Positions 1 through 12,909 of a stretch of DNA of 64,000 nucleotides are shown one piece after another. Under the pieces are notes generated by a model. That model saw only the letters and a list, made by a program, of their open reading frames with translations, ran no database searches and was not told the DNA's origin. Location: the NCBI RefSeq assembly GCF_000247815.1, contig NC_021674.1:33281462-33345461 (forward strand), written 5' to 3'. Each line of letters begins with the position of its first letter. Within the stretch, counting starts at the first letter, position 1. The translations under genes were made by a program, and so were the position numbers. The stretch is from Ficedula albicollis. Its lineage: Eukaryota > Chordata > Aves > Passeriformes > Muscicapidae.

Positions 1-1749
1 TTTCTGATAAATCTTAGTGCTTATTTTCTGATCATTGTTTTATAGACGATCCCATTCTGCCTGCATCTAGAGTAAGTTGAACAGGATAAGAGAAAATTTC
101 TAGTGGTTATAATTTTCTTGTTGCCTCATGACTTGAAATAATGTTCTTCTTACCATCTCAGAGCACGCAAGTTAAACAGAACACCCAATCAGTTTCCTCC
201 CTAACATGTATCTTCTCTGCCATTAGCTCAGATCATGACATCAGCAATAAAAGTTCAGCTCACAACAGATGATACAGTTCCATGTGCATATGTGTGTAAA
301 TTCAATACCTGGTTATTACTAAAACTGAGCTCACCCTGCTGCAGGCAAGCAGTAAGGCAGTGTGGAAATTTGCACCAAAGCCATCATGCAGAACACAAAA
401 TGAAGTTGTGTATAAGGAATAATAAAGAGGTACTGACAATGATACTGAACTGCTGACTTGTACATAGCCTCACATAAATTTTTTTCCCTTCCTCTTCCCA
501 TAATGGGTCTAACCCAATATTGACTTTCTAGCTTTACTTTGTCTCTTAAGTCTTAAGCCCATTTTCCTAAGATATTAAATTTACTTAAGATTTTTTTAAT
601 GTCTTAAGCCATTAAAATCTACTGTGTTTTTAAATAAGCAACACATCTTAGTGAACTGGGAATCCAAGAGAAAAGCTAAGGTTTATGGATAAAATAGAAG
701 GAAGGTGTCTATGATAACACTTAAACAAGAATGCTGGACTGAAAGATATCGACAATTAATAACTCCACAAACATATATTGCCTCCTGGAAGATTTCTCTT
801 GGCAAAAATGCAATTATGCAAAAACATTTCTACTGGTTCTTAACAATGTTTGGTTGAAAAAAATATTCTACCACTTATTTATTTTGATGTCCTAAAATTT
901 TTTTCTACTATTTACTTACTTTGATGCCCTACTATCTTTGAGAAAGAATACATTAAAAAAGAATAAACTTCATAGGGAGGTAAATAAACACTGTGTCAAA
1001 ATCAAAATATTTATGGTCTTCATATTCTCAGAGTTTTAAGAACATACTCACATTAGGTCATGATTTTGAAATGACCAATAGCTAGGACTGTGTGGGTCAT
1101 TGGTGCATCTGAAGTTAAATATATGTATACATTTCTTTTCAGGTCTTATTAAGCAAATTCAATACTGCATTGCTGCAAAAGACATTTATTTTGATTTCTA
1201 GCCACAAATGCTCATTTTCAATTAATACAAGTGCTGTTGTAAAAATAAAGTAGGGAATACCTTAGATCAAATCAAAAATCTCTTGAAAAAGGTATTATGA
1301 AGTCTTTCCTAGCAAAATGGACAAGAAAACAAACCTTTTTTTGCTGCTTTCACTGTCAATGAAAGGTTTACTACAAGTGCATGGTTGCTGCCTGACAAAT
1401 GTTATTGTTGCAGTGACTTAGGGAACACTGCATTCCACTCAGAAATATTGTAAATGTTTCCGTCAGGGTAAAGACACTCAAATACAAACAAAATGAAGTG
1501 CCTAGAGGTGGAAAGGAGGAACAGGAATTTATCAAGACTGCTAGTGATTTATGAGAAGTAATGATTATGGGGCCCAGGCAGTGTGAAGAGATGATTCTAT
1601 TTATCATTTCCCCCCTGATAGCTATGTGCTAGAAAGTGGCATCAATATATCATCAAAATATTAAGCTGGTGGCCCAGCAGTCTGGAATTTATTTAGGGAG
1701 ATGTCATTGTTGCAGGTGTCTGTGATGGAAGGGAGGACAAGTTAATTAC
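1..1749 (-). other. SMYD3: SMYD3 intron, 5' part (continues beyond window start)
   Basis: In the minus-strand sense this intron begins right after the exon at 1750-1852 and runs off the window. The next SMYD3 exon should begin with a sequence coding LTICYLDML; I looked for it here and did not find it. The stretch is AT-rich. The only structure noted is an imperfect tandem repeat near 866-930. No repeat family was recognised. Confidence 0.8.
866..930. repeat. Imperfect short tandem duplication, period about 37
   Basis: Two similar segments, beginning TTCTACCACTTATTTATTTT at 866 and TTCTACTATTTACTTACTTT at 903, each run on into a GATG(T/C)CCTA-type end. Several substitutions separate them, so this is an older, diverged duplication than the others in the window. 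Confidence 0.4.
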
Positions 1750-1852
1750 CTCTTCACCAATGTGGATCTCTCGGACAGAGTGAAGTAAAAGCTGGTATCC
1801 TTCAAAAACGATCACGCAGTTTGGGTCACAGCTGTGGTTCAGCAAAGACATG
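1750..1852 (-). CDS. SMYD3: SMYD3 internal exon, SET domain core (NHSCDPN motif)
   Basis: SMYD3 is a SAM-dependent protein lysine methyltransferase of the SMYD family (SET domain split by a MYND zinc finger, then post-SET and a helical C-terminal domain). It acts in nucleus and cytoplasm; histone sites and MAP3K2 are reported substrates. This 103-nt exon has one base completing a Ser codon, then 34 codons: MSLLNHSCDPNC, then VIVFEGYQLLLHSV, then REIHIGEE. NHSCDPN is the SET signature; its Asn and His match human N205 and H206 in the SAM site, and its Cys is a post-SET zinc-site residue. The match spans about human residues 200-234. In gene sense the exon is preceded by a long pyrimidine tract and CACAG, and followed by GTAATT. 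Compared with human, S to V after DPNC and N to E in the following loop are substitutions. The frame is intact. Identification is from remembered family sequence, not a search. Confidence 0.96.
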
Positions 1853-1890
1853 CTGTGAGGAGTGGTAGAGGGGGAAAGAAAGAAAAAAAG
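1853..1890 (-). promoter_or_regulatory. SMYD3: Splice acceptor and polypyrimidine tract
   Basis: Read on the minus strand, a run of T and C (TTTCTTTCTTTCCCCCTCTA) leads to CTCACAG immediately before the exon. This is a strong consensus acceptor. It fixes the exon start at 1852 because the single leftover base completes the split Ser codon from the exon at 4309-4376. Confidence 0.9.
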
Positions 1891-2437
1891 ATAAAAAACC
1901 TTAACAGAGGGGTCTCCACTGCCATTTCCCTTTAATCATTTGAAAGTAGCTAACATGATTACATCTGAAGCATCAAGCAATTAAGTAATGAAAAAAATAA
2001 ATTCCCTGTTAAATCACCTGCTCTTGGTTAGGGGAGGAAAACGAATGCTTAGAAGATTTATATTCATTGGTAATAGGAGCCATGCCAGGATCTCTTCAAG
2101 TGTTTCTGCCTTTTGTGTATTCAGGGCAGGAGGAAGGCAGTGGCCGCCCAGTGCCTCTCTGAGAGCCCTGATTCAGGGGACAGTGGGGAACAAGGTAGCC
2201 TGGACAGCTCAGAGCAGCAGGGATTGAGTTATTTCTGCTGCTTCTGCTCAGCTTCAGGGCACTAACCTTATTGATTACCCAACTGCCACTGCAAGCACAG
2301 CTCAAAGGGGCCAACAATCAACCTGCATTTCATATTAGGAGAAAATGGAATATCCTATTCCCAAAGCCAAAGAAGTTGGTGTATAGAGTTGAAAGAAGAA
2401 CCGTGCCCATTGTCTCTGCTTTACACATATTTTGGCC

Positions 2438-2549
2438 CCTCTGTTCTTGTGGCATGTGAGAGCTGGGGCAGCACAGCTCATGCTGGCACCCTAGCCTCTG
2501 TTCTTGTGGCATGTGACAGCTGGGGCAGCACAGCTCATGCTGGCACCCT
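2438..2549. repeat. 57-bp tandem duplication, two copies
   Basis: Copies at 2438-2494 and 2495-2549, both beginning CCTCTGTTCTTGTGGCATGT. They differ by one G/C substitution (GTGAGAGC versus GTGACAGC). The unit is GC-richer than its surroundings and contains CAGCTGGGGCAGCACAGCTC-like sequence. It lies in the short SMYD3 intron. Confidence 0.9.
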
Positions 2550-4308
2550 CAAGAGACACAAACACTGCACAAACACACTTTTCCCTCTCTCTGAAGGAGG
2601 CTGCTAATAACATCTGCTATATGCTTTTGAATCGTGAGTTTCCTTAGCTGAGAAACAACCGACTCTCCTAGGCAAACATTTCTGCTGTAGCAGAATGGGT
2701 GTGATGGCTCTTTCCCTATGGAAATGACCCATTGAAAGAATAATTCTGGCATTATAGCCTGGAAGAAGAATTTTTGGCTTATCCAGCTCCTGACTGCATT
2801 TATATTCTGCCCTTGTCTGATTCAGCAACTTAAAATCCCAACTGTTGTTGGTAAAATAGAGGATGTTGCTGAGGGTCAGAGCCCTGTACCAAACCATGTT
2901 TATTGAGTTTTTTGACTCTTAAAGGAGGTATCAACAGGGGCCTGACTCTTTTGGTGTCCCCTCTTGCCTAATAAAAAATCTGTGGTTAACTCCTCAAGAA
3001 CCCACTGGGAGAGTATCCATTGCACTTATTGTGAGATCACTGGGCACACTCTGAAAGCTGCTCACAATGTGATGCACAGCAGGACCATAGGATTTTACCT
3101 ATTTTAAAATATATTGTGATGCTGAAGCTATCAAGCCATACAAAAATATACCTCTTAATAAGGCTTAATAAAGAACTTTTAGTTAAATCTTGTCTCATGG
3201 GGACACTAGTGGGTTTGATGACAATTCCCTCTGGAAGCAAATGAATTCATCTGGAAGGGCATTTGCCCAGGACTTGTAAACCACAGATTTAAAGTTCTCA
3301 ATTTTCCCAGCTTTTTTGCTCTAACAAAACTCAAACTGCTCTGAAGTGACCTGGGAAAGAGTGTCTTTTGGCAGTGCATTATCTTTGAACAGAGACATAT
3401 AATTTCTTCACAGTTAAGGGCTTTTTTCAACCAAAGCAAACATTTCCCTAATAATAATGCTCCAAAATAATATTTCGTTTTTCTCAAGTATTGTTTCATT
3501 CCATTATGAAATCAAATGACTGTTTGCACTTCTCATGACACTAATTCCCATGTCCTCCTAACTACCTTTCCCTCATCTTTACTACAAGGCAGACCAAGAT
3601 ATTAAGTGTCCTTAGTCAAATCTTACATATGACACTAGAAGGAAAAGAAACAACCATCACAGGCCCATTGAGGTACTGACAAACATAATGCAACCATGCA
3701 TTAACAAAAAAATTAGATGGTAAAGCTTACTTTTAAACTACATACTGATTTTCCATATTTATGATTACAGGTTAGTAATTGTATGAAGATAAACCTTCAT
3801 TGGTACATACTAATTACCCAATACAAATAAGAAACAATAGTATGAAATTAAAATATTAACATCTATCTCTTAAGGGACTTATCTTTTCACCTTGCTGTTT
3901 CTTTGTTATGGCAATTTACTTATAAATATATCATTTTTTTCCTTTTAATTGCTTATTCTGAAGGCTCTCAGCTGCAAAATATCTGTATTCTAAAGCACAG
4001 GTTTCCCTTAACTAGTCCCAGTTGCACATTCTTCATGTCAGCACTTATTCTTACTTAGAAAAGACTACCATCTCCACAAAAATAAAACATAAAGATGTGC
4101 ACTATTTAAACTGTTTTAATGCTGCAATCAGTATTAAGAATGTTTTCAACCAGACTGTATTTTTTCACTCTCCTTTAATTTATTTCCATTTCCCAATTTC
4201 CCATTTAGACATGTTACCTGCTGCTTTGATCGTCCTTACAGCTACCTTGGAAAAAAGAGAAAAAACTGACATAGATTCTGCCTGTGAATGAAACAGTGTC
4301 CACAGTAC

Positions 4309-4376
4309 CTGGGATACAGGCCAACACCAACATCCTGCATCTCTCCATTACTGATGGTGAAAGAGTTACAGGTCAC
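4309..4376 (-). CDS. SMYD3: SMYD3 internal exon, SET domain (VGVGLYPS segment)
   Basis: A 68-nt exon of the lysine methyltransferase SMYD3. It encodes 22 residues, VTCNSFTISNGEMQDVGVGL then YP, and the first two bases (AG) of a Ser codon finished by the next exon at 1852. It aligns to about human residues 178-200, which read VICNSFTICNAEMQEV before GVGLYPS; the differences (I/T, C/S, A/G, E/D) are mild. The segment lies in the SET fold just before the NHSCDPN catalytic motif. In gene sense TTGTTTTTACAG precedes it and GTACTG follows, both consensus sites. The upstream exon (ending FDLFEAFAK in human) was not found in the 59.6 kb upstream in the window. The frame is open and intact. Confidence 0.95.
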
Positions 4377-4395
4377 CTGTAAAAACAAGGGAAAA
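4377..4395 (-). promoter_or_regulatory. SMYD3: Splice acceptor of the 68-nt exon
   Basis: In gene sense the sequence reads TTTTTTCCCTTGTTTTTACAG directly before GTGACC, a good pyrimidine tract plus ACAG. It closes the giant intron that fills the rest of the window. Confidence 0.88.
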
Positions 4396-7300
4396 AATCC
4401 AAGATTACCAGAATCATTTGGAAACCCCACACTCAAGTGAAAAAAACCTTACAAAATAAAACGAAGGGGCAAATGGTAATTAGATGGGAAACATTCAAGC
4501 CCAACACTGGTGCTCTTTCATTTTAGAGCAGCCACATCTGGGACACACTCTTCTGTAAAACTGCTGTCAATTAAAAGCAGAAATATTAGTATCCTGAAAA
4601 AAATGTGGGGTTAAACACATGCAGGGGCCCTACTTTCCTGTGCAGAGAAGGAAAAAAGCCACCCTACACAGAGCCTGAGAAGCTCAGCCCAGAAACAACC
4701 TAACAGATGACAGTGACTGCTGATGGGAAGAGTGGCTGTGGGGACTCTGCTGATGCCAGGCTGCCACAGCACCTTTTAATGAGTAGCAGTGGAACCCACA
4801 GAATATATATGGGGCTGTTTTCAAGTAAACAGCAGACTCAGTTGTGGCACCCTGATATGAGCACAAATAAATGCAAAGACTGCAACAAAGCATGTTCAAA
4901 TTGCCATCCAAGAGAAATACCTTTTCTTTAATTTCAGATATTCAGACTGTAAATGTATTCTTCCTTCATACAATCATACAAAAGTAAAGTGATTTTAGAA
5001 AAGAATGGGGAAGAATGGAAGAATCCTGTAAGCAGATTTAGTCTTACCACAAATTATCAGACTGAGCTTTTTTGGTGTTGAAGATATATCAACACTTAGT
5101 AAATGATTAACAAGTACAACTTTCATGTGCTTAAATGATAAAACAGAATTCAATTGTGAATGTATTTTTAAAGTATTTTATTTTTTGAGGAAGAGCTGGT
5201 TTTGGGGGCTTTTTACATTGATTTTTTAGATATGTTGGTCAGTTATCAATGACGTATTAATATCTTCTTTAGAAAAATACTGCATATACAAGAAAAGCCC
5301 CAGGTCTCTTCTGCATAGCACTGGATTATTAATATCATTAATTCTCATTAGAACAGAAAATGAGTTAAGAATAGGATTTGGCAGACATGAAAATGAGATT
5401 TGAAAGTTGCTGTTTTATCCATAGAGTAATTGTCCAGAACAGTAAATGCACACCTATGTTTTAAAGAGGTATGCTGAACAATTTAATAGTACAACTTATC
5501 CTATAAATTGACAAATTATTATTTATGAGAGCATTAACCATGAGGTGAAAATGAAATCCTCTTTCAAAATTTCTCATAAATTCTGACAGCAACATTAATT
5601 TAAATAAATGCACATGCAGTAGGGCATGTGTTTTTGCAAACCGTTAAACAATACTTTGATTAGTCTATTATTTATGTAACCCATTCAAATGCTCCCTATC
5701 AATTACCAAAATCATACATCTTAATTATTTCTTTCCTGCTGACATTGGGTATAAAGTGTCAGACAACTTCTGAGCAAAGATTAGTCCATTTCAAGTGGCA
5801 ATTATCCTGGTTCTAAAAATATTGACTTGATTTTGGTATTTATTGAAAAAATAACGCCTTCCAGGTAAAATAGAAAGAAAGCCAGCTTTTGTGAGCCTTA
5901 GCTCTCTCTAACAAATCATAAAGTAGCAGAGGTCAAGCATCCCTTAGAAACAAATGAACTCCACTTTCTTGCAAATCTCTTATTGTTACCATAACATATT
6001 TATATTAATAATACTGAATTTTGATCACCAAAGAGCTATAGACACTGTTTCATCATTTTCTATTAGTTATGTATTATATTATGTGAGAAGTTTTACACAC
6101 AGAAGTCACAATTGTTCTACTTCTTCCTTTTTGAAATAAGCAAGTTTTTTATACCAGGACACATGCAAAGAAAAACTTGAGATGAATGAATATGCTGAGA
6201 TTCAGACACAAAGAGTTGTTTTTAATAGTAGTTCACTGGGAGGAACTTTTTAACCTCTCAGATATTTTCACAGTATGCAGGTGCATCTCAATATCCAGTG
6301 TGGTAGTGAAATGCCATCTAGTTTCTAATTATTCACAGTTTCAAATATAATACTGGGAATCTGAAGTATACAGGGCCAAATCTAAAAAGGTTCTTAATAC
6401 ACAACCACAGGCAGAAGCCTAACTGGCCCCATGAATTCTGAGCTATATGATTCAGTGCACAATCCTGCCAGAGGCACAGGAACTGTCAGGTGCTCTGAGT
6501 TTTTTTTTAACCTCCTAGAAGACAATCTTTCCCCCCTCTTAAACCCAGGAATGGAAAAAACCAACAGGGATACACATATAATGTGCATCACATAGTAACT
6601 TTAGTCATGGCTTCTTTCTGTGCTCAGCAAATGGACAGAGAGGAACTGAGATTAGGGTGGGGAGAAGAAGAAGATCTCATCACTGACAGTGTGAGAAATT
6701 CTGCTGTAATGACAATCCTTCCTAGACAGCAGCCTACAATGATATGAAATATCAACTATTCATAGTCTGTCACTACGTGGTTGGCCTTTGGCTCTCTTTC
6801 AGATTTTTCACAAAGTTTCTAAAAATCTATTTAACACCTCTATGTTTCTATTTACATAAACCTTTAGGATGCTTTAAGTCTGAGTTAAAGATCTGTTCCA
6901 TGAAGAGGAGTTATAAGATTTCAAAACAAGAGTTGGCTTTGTAGACCACAACTCCCAAGGAACAAAATAAAGATGTCATGTTTTTTTAGAGAACACCCAA
7001 AGAAAAATCAGTTTTTCTAGCTTTCCAAAATTCACAGATGTAGCTCAAATAACAGCCAAATCTGGACTATCCAACATTTCTGCAGGAGAGCATGAGTATG
7101 CTGCTTTTCCTGAGGCAATTGTTTACACATCAAAGCCTATTGGGACTGGAAGTTAACTAACTCAGTTTCTAGGGGGAAAAACACCCCAAACACATAAAAC
7201 CAAGGCAAAACAAACATTTTCTCATGCATCACAACATTTCTTTGAAGTTTCATGGTTATATTGTGCTTTTTTTCTGCCTTAACTGTCCCACTTCATTTCT

Positions 7301-9590
7301 TATACTACAAATAGGTTCTGATTCTGTGATCACAGATTTTAAAAAATGAAAAATAAACAATTCTCAGCAACTGAGTTCTTCAATAATGGCGTTCTTCCAT
7401 ACAGAGGTATGCCCCTTGTCATCTTAACTCCTGCAGAATCATTTATCTCAGTAATTTAATTTGTGCTTGTCCCTTCTGAATCCTCTAAAATTTCCTCTCT
7501 ATCCAGCTACAAAGCACTAAGACAGCATATCCACATATAAAAACAGAACCAAGTACTCAGAGTTTGTTATACCCACAAATAAAGAAAATTGCCACATATT
7601 TCAGAACTTCAAAGTGCAAAGACAAATTCCTTGCTATTTCTAAAATTTCTGAAAAAAATCACATCTCCCAGCATGAGAACTAAGGGAAAATTCTCAGGGT
7701 GGAGTCACAAAATTGTCAAGCCTCCAAAATGCACAACTTCAAAATATTCTAGAGCTGTCAAGGTTTATCTTCATAGCCTGTTTGGCCACAGAGCTGTAGT
7801 CTATAAAGTAACAGTTTATAGAATCACTTCAGAGTGTTTGAGCTGGCTCCATGGCAATAAATCCTGCAAGTTCATTTGAAAGGAGCTGCTATTTGAAGCA
7901 ACCAACAATACTATATAAACTGACTGAATTAAATAAAAAGATCTGTTCTTTTGAGGCTGCATATATTTTAGAAAAGTACCCTGTACCCAGTAAAGTAACA
8001 CAAGTAGAAGACATAATCTCTCCTAGACTGGTAAACACACAATGAGTAAACCAACTTTACTGAGTGGCCAATACTCTCTGGCATACCTTATCACTGAACA
8101 AAAATTATTGTAACCTGTTAAATTTGATTTCCTCTCTGAGTGACTAATGAAAACTCTGTAAGTTTACCCTGCAAAGAGGTCACTCTTCTCAAGATGCCTA
8201 AAGCTACTGTCTGTGCAATCTCTGCCAGTGTCAGACTCACAGCCTAGTGGACAGTCATGATTTATTTTGGTGTTCACATTTGACAGAGTACAGAGGCTTA
8301 AGTTTTGCAACATAATGAGTTGAATCTGCTCTCAGTTCAGACCTCATTGCTGCAGCTTTATACTGAGGATTTGCCTTTGGGTTAAATAAAACAGAGTTAG
8401 ATTTGATGGCAGGACATTGCAGATTAGGAATTTCAGACACTCAGACAATGAAACACATCAATAAGGGTGTAAGAGAGAGAAAACAAATCATTATTGGCTA
8501 ACACTTGCTGCACTGATCAAATTACAAACACCAGGACTAATAATCAATCATTTTGTCTCCATGTGTTCCTGTTACTGCAACACAGTGAGGCAGCAGCATG
8601 TAAGAAATCCTCCCAAGGACTTCCAAAGGGTATTTTGCACTGATAGGGTCAATATAATTTTCAGCTCTGATATACAATGACTCCAGACATCTCTGTAAAT
8701 GTGTGTTACAGCTGGTGTATTCTAATCCACCACCAGAAAGAAAGCCTTTCCCCCCAGTTTACTAACCATTGTAACATAAATTAAAAATATATAATAAAAA
8801 AAAAGCCCTTTCATGGATTATTAAGTTTCTCATTCACACCAAAGCTGCCTGGGTATCGCTGGTCACAGCCAACTATTTAACAAAATATATTGCATTGAGT
8901 TCTCATGTTAATAGGCTTCTCAAGAGACTCAAACATTTTTCCAGGAGGAAGGGGTGAGCAGTAAACACTATGTGAGGGGCACATTATCTCAAATGACCAA
9001 GGCATACACCAGAGACCTTCTAGAACCACCACATCCCACTACAGTTCTGCACTGATAGCTCTTTCCCACTCAAGGATGAACAGATAATAGGCACAGATGG
9101 TTGACAGATCTCAAATCTGCTAATGACTTCATTTGGCACACAGAGAACTAGAGCAACAGTGCTAAACTGTAATGCACAGTATGCCACAGCAGTGAAAAAC
9201 CTGTCAAGCCCCTGTTTTGAGTGGATTTCACTCAACTGCTTGTGCCACAGCCCAGGACATCCAGGCTTTCTACTCAGAGCTTCTCACTCTGAAATCTCAG
9301 CTCTGGCCATGGTGGGAAGGCATCTGCTACCTGAACACCGTGCTGAAAGGAGCCATGTAACGAGGCACATTTGAAAACTAGACTTTTGTGCCTTATATAT
9401 ACACGCTTACATGTTTTTACTATATCAGGAACTTGGAATCCAATTCCACATTCCATTCAACTCAGGACATACTACATACTGCCTTCCATGGGAGCCACAG
9501 AAACAAAACGAGATGAAAGAGCGACATCTCTTTCTGACATGAAAGAAGAAAATGGGTGAAGAGGGAAAAAAGAAGCTTCTTCAGAGTTTT
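4377..9590 (-). other. SMYD3: SMYD3 giant intron, block 1
   Basis: AT-rich intronic sequence with only short, unrelated reading frames. I recognised no exon, transposon 3' end or tandem duplication here. Diverged repeats could be present but are beyond reading by eye. Confidence 0.75.
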
Positions 9591-9720
9591 GACAGAATCA
9601 CAAAATAAGCTGAGCTGGAAGCAACCCACAAGGATCACTGACTCCAGCTCCTGGCCCTGCACAGGATGATCCCCAAGAATCACATCATGGGCCCAAGAGA
9701 ATTGTCCAACTGCTTTCAGA
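9591..9720 (-). mobile_element. CR1 LINE 3'-end fragment, antisense
   Basis: Read on the plus strand it starts GACAGAATCACAAAATAAGC and continues with GAGCTGGAAGCAACCCACAA, then TCCTGGCCCTGCACAGGATG and CCCAAGAATCACATCATGGG. This is the reverse complement of the 3' end of avian CR1 retrotransposons. It is a truncated, non-coding remnant of about 130 bp, so the element lies on the minus strand, the same strand as SMYD3. CR1 is the dominant LINE of bird genomes. Confidence 0.85.
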
Positions 9721-10937
9721 CAGAAATCAAAACATATTAGAAGAACTTAGGGAAAGTTTTCTTATTTAGATTTTCAGACTAAGTTAAGGGCACAAGTAGT
9801 TAACTGTTTATGATATTTGCTCAGAAGCCAAAGTATGCTGCAAAACCATGAAATTTGAAGAATTTGTTTCACACCTTGACTGAATTCACTAGTATTTAAT
9901 TTTGCTTCAAAGACTTCCTATTAATCTCTTGTGCCAAAGCATTAACATTTTGGCTGAATTAAAGACTACCATTACTTCAGTGCTAGTTACAACAAAGATA
10001 TGCATTTTCAATTGCTTTCTTAAACCATCCAGATGCTTTCTTCATCTTAATCCTTTGGACATCTTTCTTCACATTAACTAGCAATATTTCAGGCCTTTTT
10101 TGCTATCCTAGCACATGAAGTTTTCTGATGAGTGTGCAGAACACAGCTATCCCTTGCAGATAGGCTGTCACCACCTACAAGACAGGAGACAAGATATTTG
10201 GCCTGACATTAACAGATAATTTAGTGCAAGTGTGCTTCAGGCATCCCTTTATAGTACTCGGCTAAGTGGCGCAATTTTGATTGAAATGGAATGAAAATAG
10301 GTCATGGCAAATTACCTCCTCTCTCCTTAATCCCACACATACTTCTCCCATCTTTCAAATAAAAATATTTAGCTATGCAGCTAAATATATTTGATTACTA
10401 CGAATTTCAAAGCCATCATTACTAGGACAAATGTTATGTTTGCTATGAGCACCTTTTTTTTTTTCCTTTTTTTTTAAATGCAAGTGCAACATGTAGTTAC
10501 GAACCTGGACTTGAAAAGGTAAAGCTTGAAACATGCAAAATTATTGCACTCCTAGTGTGAAACAAAATATCTTGAATTTTTGAATGACTCCCATTAAAAG
10601 TTTTGTGCAACCTGTCTTAGCCTTTTCACAAGTTTTCCTCTGACACCAGTCAGCAAGTCTCATGGTCCCTGGTGAAATTTTAGCTTTTACCCTGCTCTGT
10701 AAATGTTATTATTATTCCTGCTTTTTGGAACAGAACTGAAATGCATCTATTTCTGGAGCAGAACTGCAGAGTGGGAGCTGCAAAGTCACTAATGGATCAT
10801 ATTACAGTATGCTTGCAGCATTTGGCATTATTAATTGGAGTGGAGTAGGAGCATGACTTCCTTCTCTTCATCCTCATTTTCCTACTGGTAACTCCACTCC
10901 TGTGAAATGGGGCAGAGTTATTAACTTGATTCCAACA
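9721..10937 (-). other. SMYD3: SMYD3 giant intron, block 2
   Basis: AT-rich intronic sequence without a recognised gene. A T-rich stretch (two T runs separated by CC) lies near 10453-10477. Confidence 0.7.
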
Positions 10938-12865
10938 ACCTCTGCATGCCACCTATTGAAAACCTGCTGCTTGTTTATGAATGGGATCAAACTTCATGGG
11001 CATCCAGGAGTCATTAACTGATGTTGTGTTTGTCTTGCCTATTTTGCTACAGAGAGATGCTTAAATGCTTTTTAATGGTATATAAAAAAAAATTGAAAAT
11101 TAAACCTAATATGAATTATTAGGGTGAGATTCAGCTATGGATGCTTGTATGAAAATTCCATAGGCAAAAGTAAAATATTAATGAATTACTCTTACATAAC
11201 TTCAGCTAATAACATGGGTGGAATAAAGTACTGTGTGCCACCTCTTTCCATTACCCAGATGACTTCCTCATAGGTCAGAGAAATTCTAACCTAAATATTT
11301 CAGTGTTTGATGACTTTTTATACAGAGGCAATAGACCTGCTATTCCTTGTGGAGGTGCTTGCTGAGCTGACCTTCAAGTTTATTCACCTTTGAAGTTCAT
11401 CAACCACAAGTCTTTGGGTTTGGTCTATCTGGCTTAGTGAAATTTTTGCCTCTTTTTTCTCTTCTCTTCCTCACTCTTTAACTATTGTGCAACAATATCT
11501 TTTCTACTGGGGAGAAGGGATAGGGAATGAGGAGGACTATAAAAATCTGGGGAAGGCTTTTTTCATGCCATTTCTTTAAAATTGTTGCCACTAGGAAATT
11601 TCTGAAAGCACAAAAGCCAAGAATGTTTGAAGGAAATTTCAAAAAGGGTAGAAAAAAAAAAAGGAAACATCTCTTCCAAAATTTAATGGCCTGAAAAGAG
11701 TATTTTTAAATCTTAAAAACTTTAACAAATGTAAGTAAAAGTCTTGATTTTGAAACTTCTTCTGAAACTGGCAACAAAGCCCATTTGACTTGATTAATTT
11801 AAAAACATGGAAACCCTTTTTTATTTTAAAAAATCACTTATTTTTAACAACCTCTGCATGCCACCTATTGAAAACCTGCTGCTTGTTTATGAATGGGATC
11901 AAACTTCATGGGCATCCAGGAGTCATTAACTGATGTTGTGTTTGTCTTGCCTATGACCTCTGCATGCCACCTATTGAAAACTTGCTGCTTGTTTATGAAT
12001 GGGATCAAATTTCATGGGCATCCAGGAGTCATTAACTGATGTTGTGTTTGTCTTGCCTATTTTGCTACAGAGAGATGCTTAAATGCTTTTTAATGGTATA
12101 TAAAAAAAAATTGAAAATTAAACCTAATATGAATTATTAGGGTGAGATTCAGCTATGGATGCTTGTATGAAAATTCCATAGGCAAAAGTAAAATATTAAT
12201 GAATTACTCTTACATAACTTCAGCTAATAACATGGGTGGAATAAAGTACTGTGTGCCACCTCTTTCCATTACCCAGATGACTTCCTCATAGGTCAGAGAA
12301 ATTCTAACCTAAATATTTCAGTGTTTGATGACTTTTTATACAGAGGCAATAGACCTGCTATTCCTTGTGGAGGTGCTTGCTGAGCTGACCTTCAAGTTTA
12401 TTCACCTTTGAAGTTCATCAACCACAAGTCTTTGGGTTTGGTCTATCTGGCTTAGTGAAATTTTTGCCTCTTTTTTCTCTTCTCTTCCTCACTCTTTAAC
12501 TATTGTGCAACAATATCTTTTCTACTGGGGAGAAGGGATAGGGAATGAGGAGGACTATAAAAATCTGGGGAAGGCTTTTTTCATGCCATTTCTTTAAAAT
12601 TGTTGCCACTAGGAAATTTCTGAAAGCACAAAAGCCAAGAATGTTTGAAGGAAATTTCAAAAAGGGTAGAAAAAAAAAAAGGAAACATCTCTTCCAAAAT
12701 TTAATGGCCTGAAAAGAGTATTTTTAAATCTTAAAAACTTTAACAAATGTAAGTAAAAGTCTTGATTTTGAAACTTCTTCTGAAACTGGCAACAAAGCCC
12801 ATTTGACTTGATTAATTTAAAAACATGGAAACCCTTTTTTATTTTAAAAAATCACTTATTTTTAA
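10938..12865. repeat. 912-bp tandem duplication with a 106-bp partial middle copy
   Basis: Full copy 1 is 10938-11849, a partial copy of its first 106 bp is 11850-11955, and full copy 2 is 11956 to about 12865. All three start ACCTCTGCATGCCACCTATT. Full copies are offset by exactly 1,018 bp. I noticed only two substitutions, both C/T and both within the first 106 bp (AAACCTGCTG/AAACTTGCTG and CAAACTTCAT/CAAATTTCAT); the partial copy carries the copy 1 bases. The unit has no recognisable gene or transposon. The layout AB-A-AB recurs at 37761 and 44922. Confidence 0.95.
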
Positions 12866-12866
12866 A

Positions 12867-12909
12867 TTTCATTTTTATATGCAGCATTTTTTCATTTTTA
12901 TATGCAGCA
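12867..12909. repeat. Short tandem duplication, period 23
   Basis: TTTCATTTTTATATGCAGCA occurs at 12867 and again at 12890, separated by a few T residues. It directly abuts the right end of the 912-bp duplication. Confidence 0.85.

Larger units (their letters stand above)
1853..4308 (-). other. SMYD3: Complete SMYD3 intron (2,456 bp)
   Basis: Bounded by GT (GTACTG in gene sense, at 4308) and AG (at 1853), a canonical GT-AG phase-2 intron. It contains the 57-bp tandem duplication at 2438-2549. No other gene or repeat family was recognised; the short frames in it lack similarity to anything I know. Confidence 0.9.
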
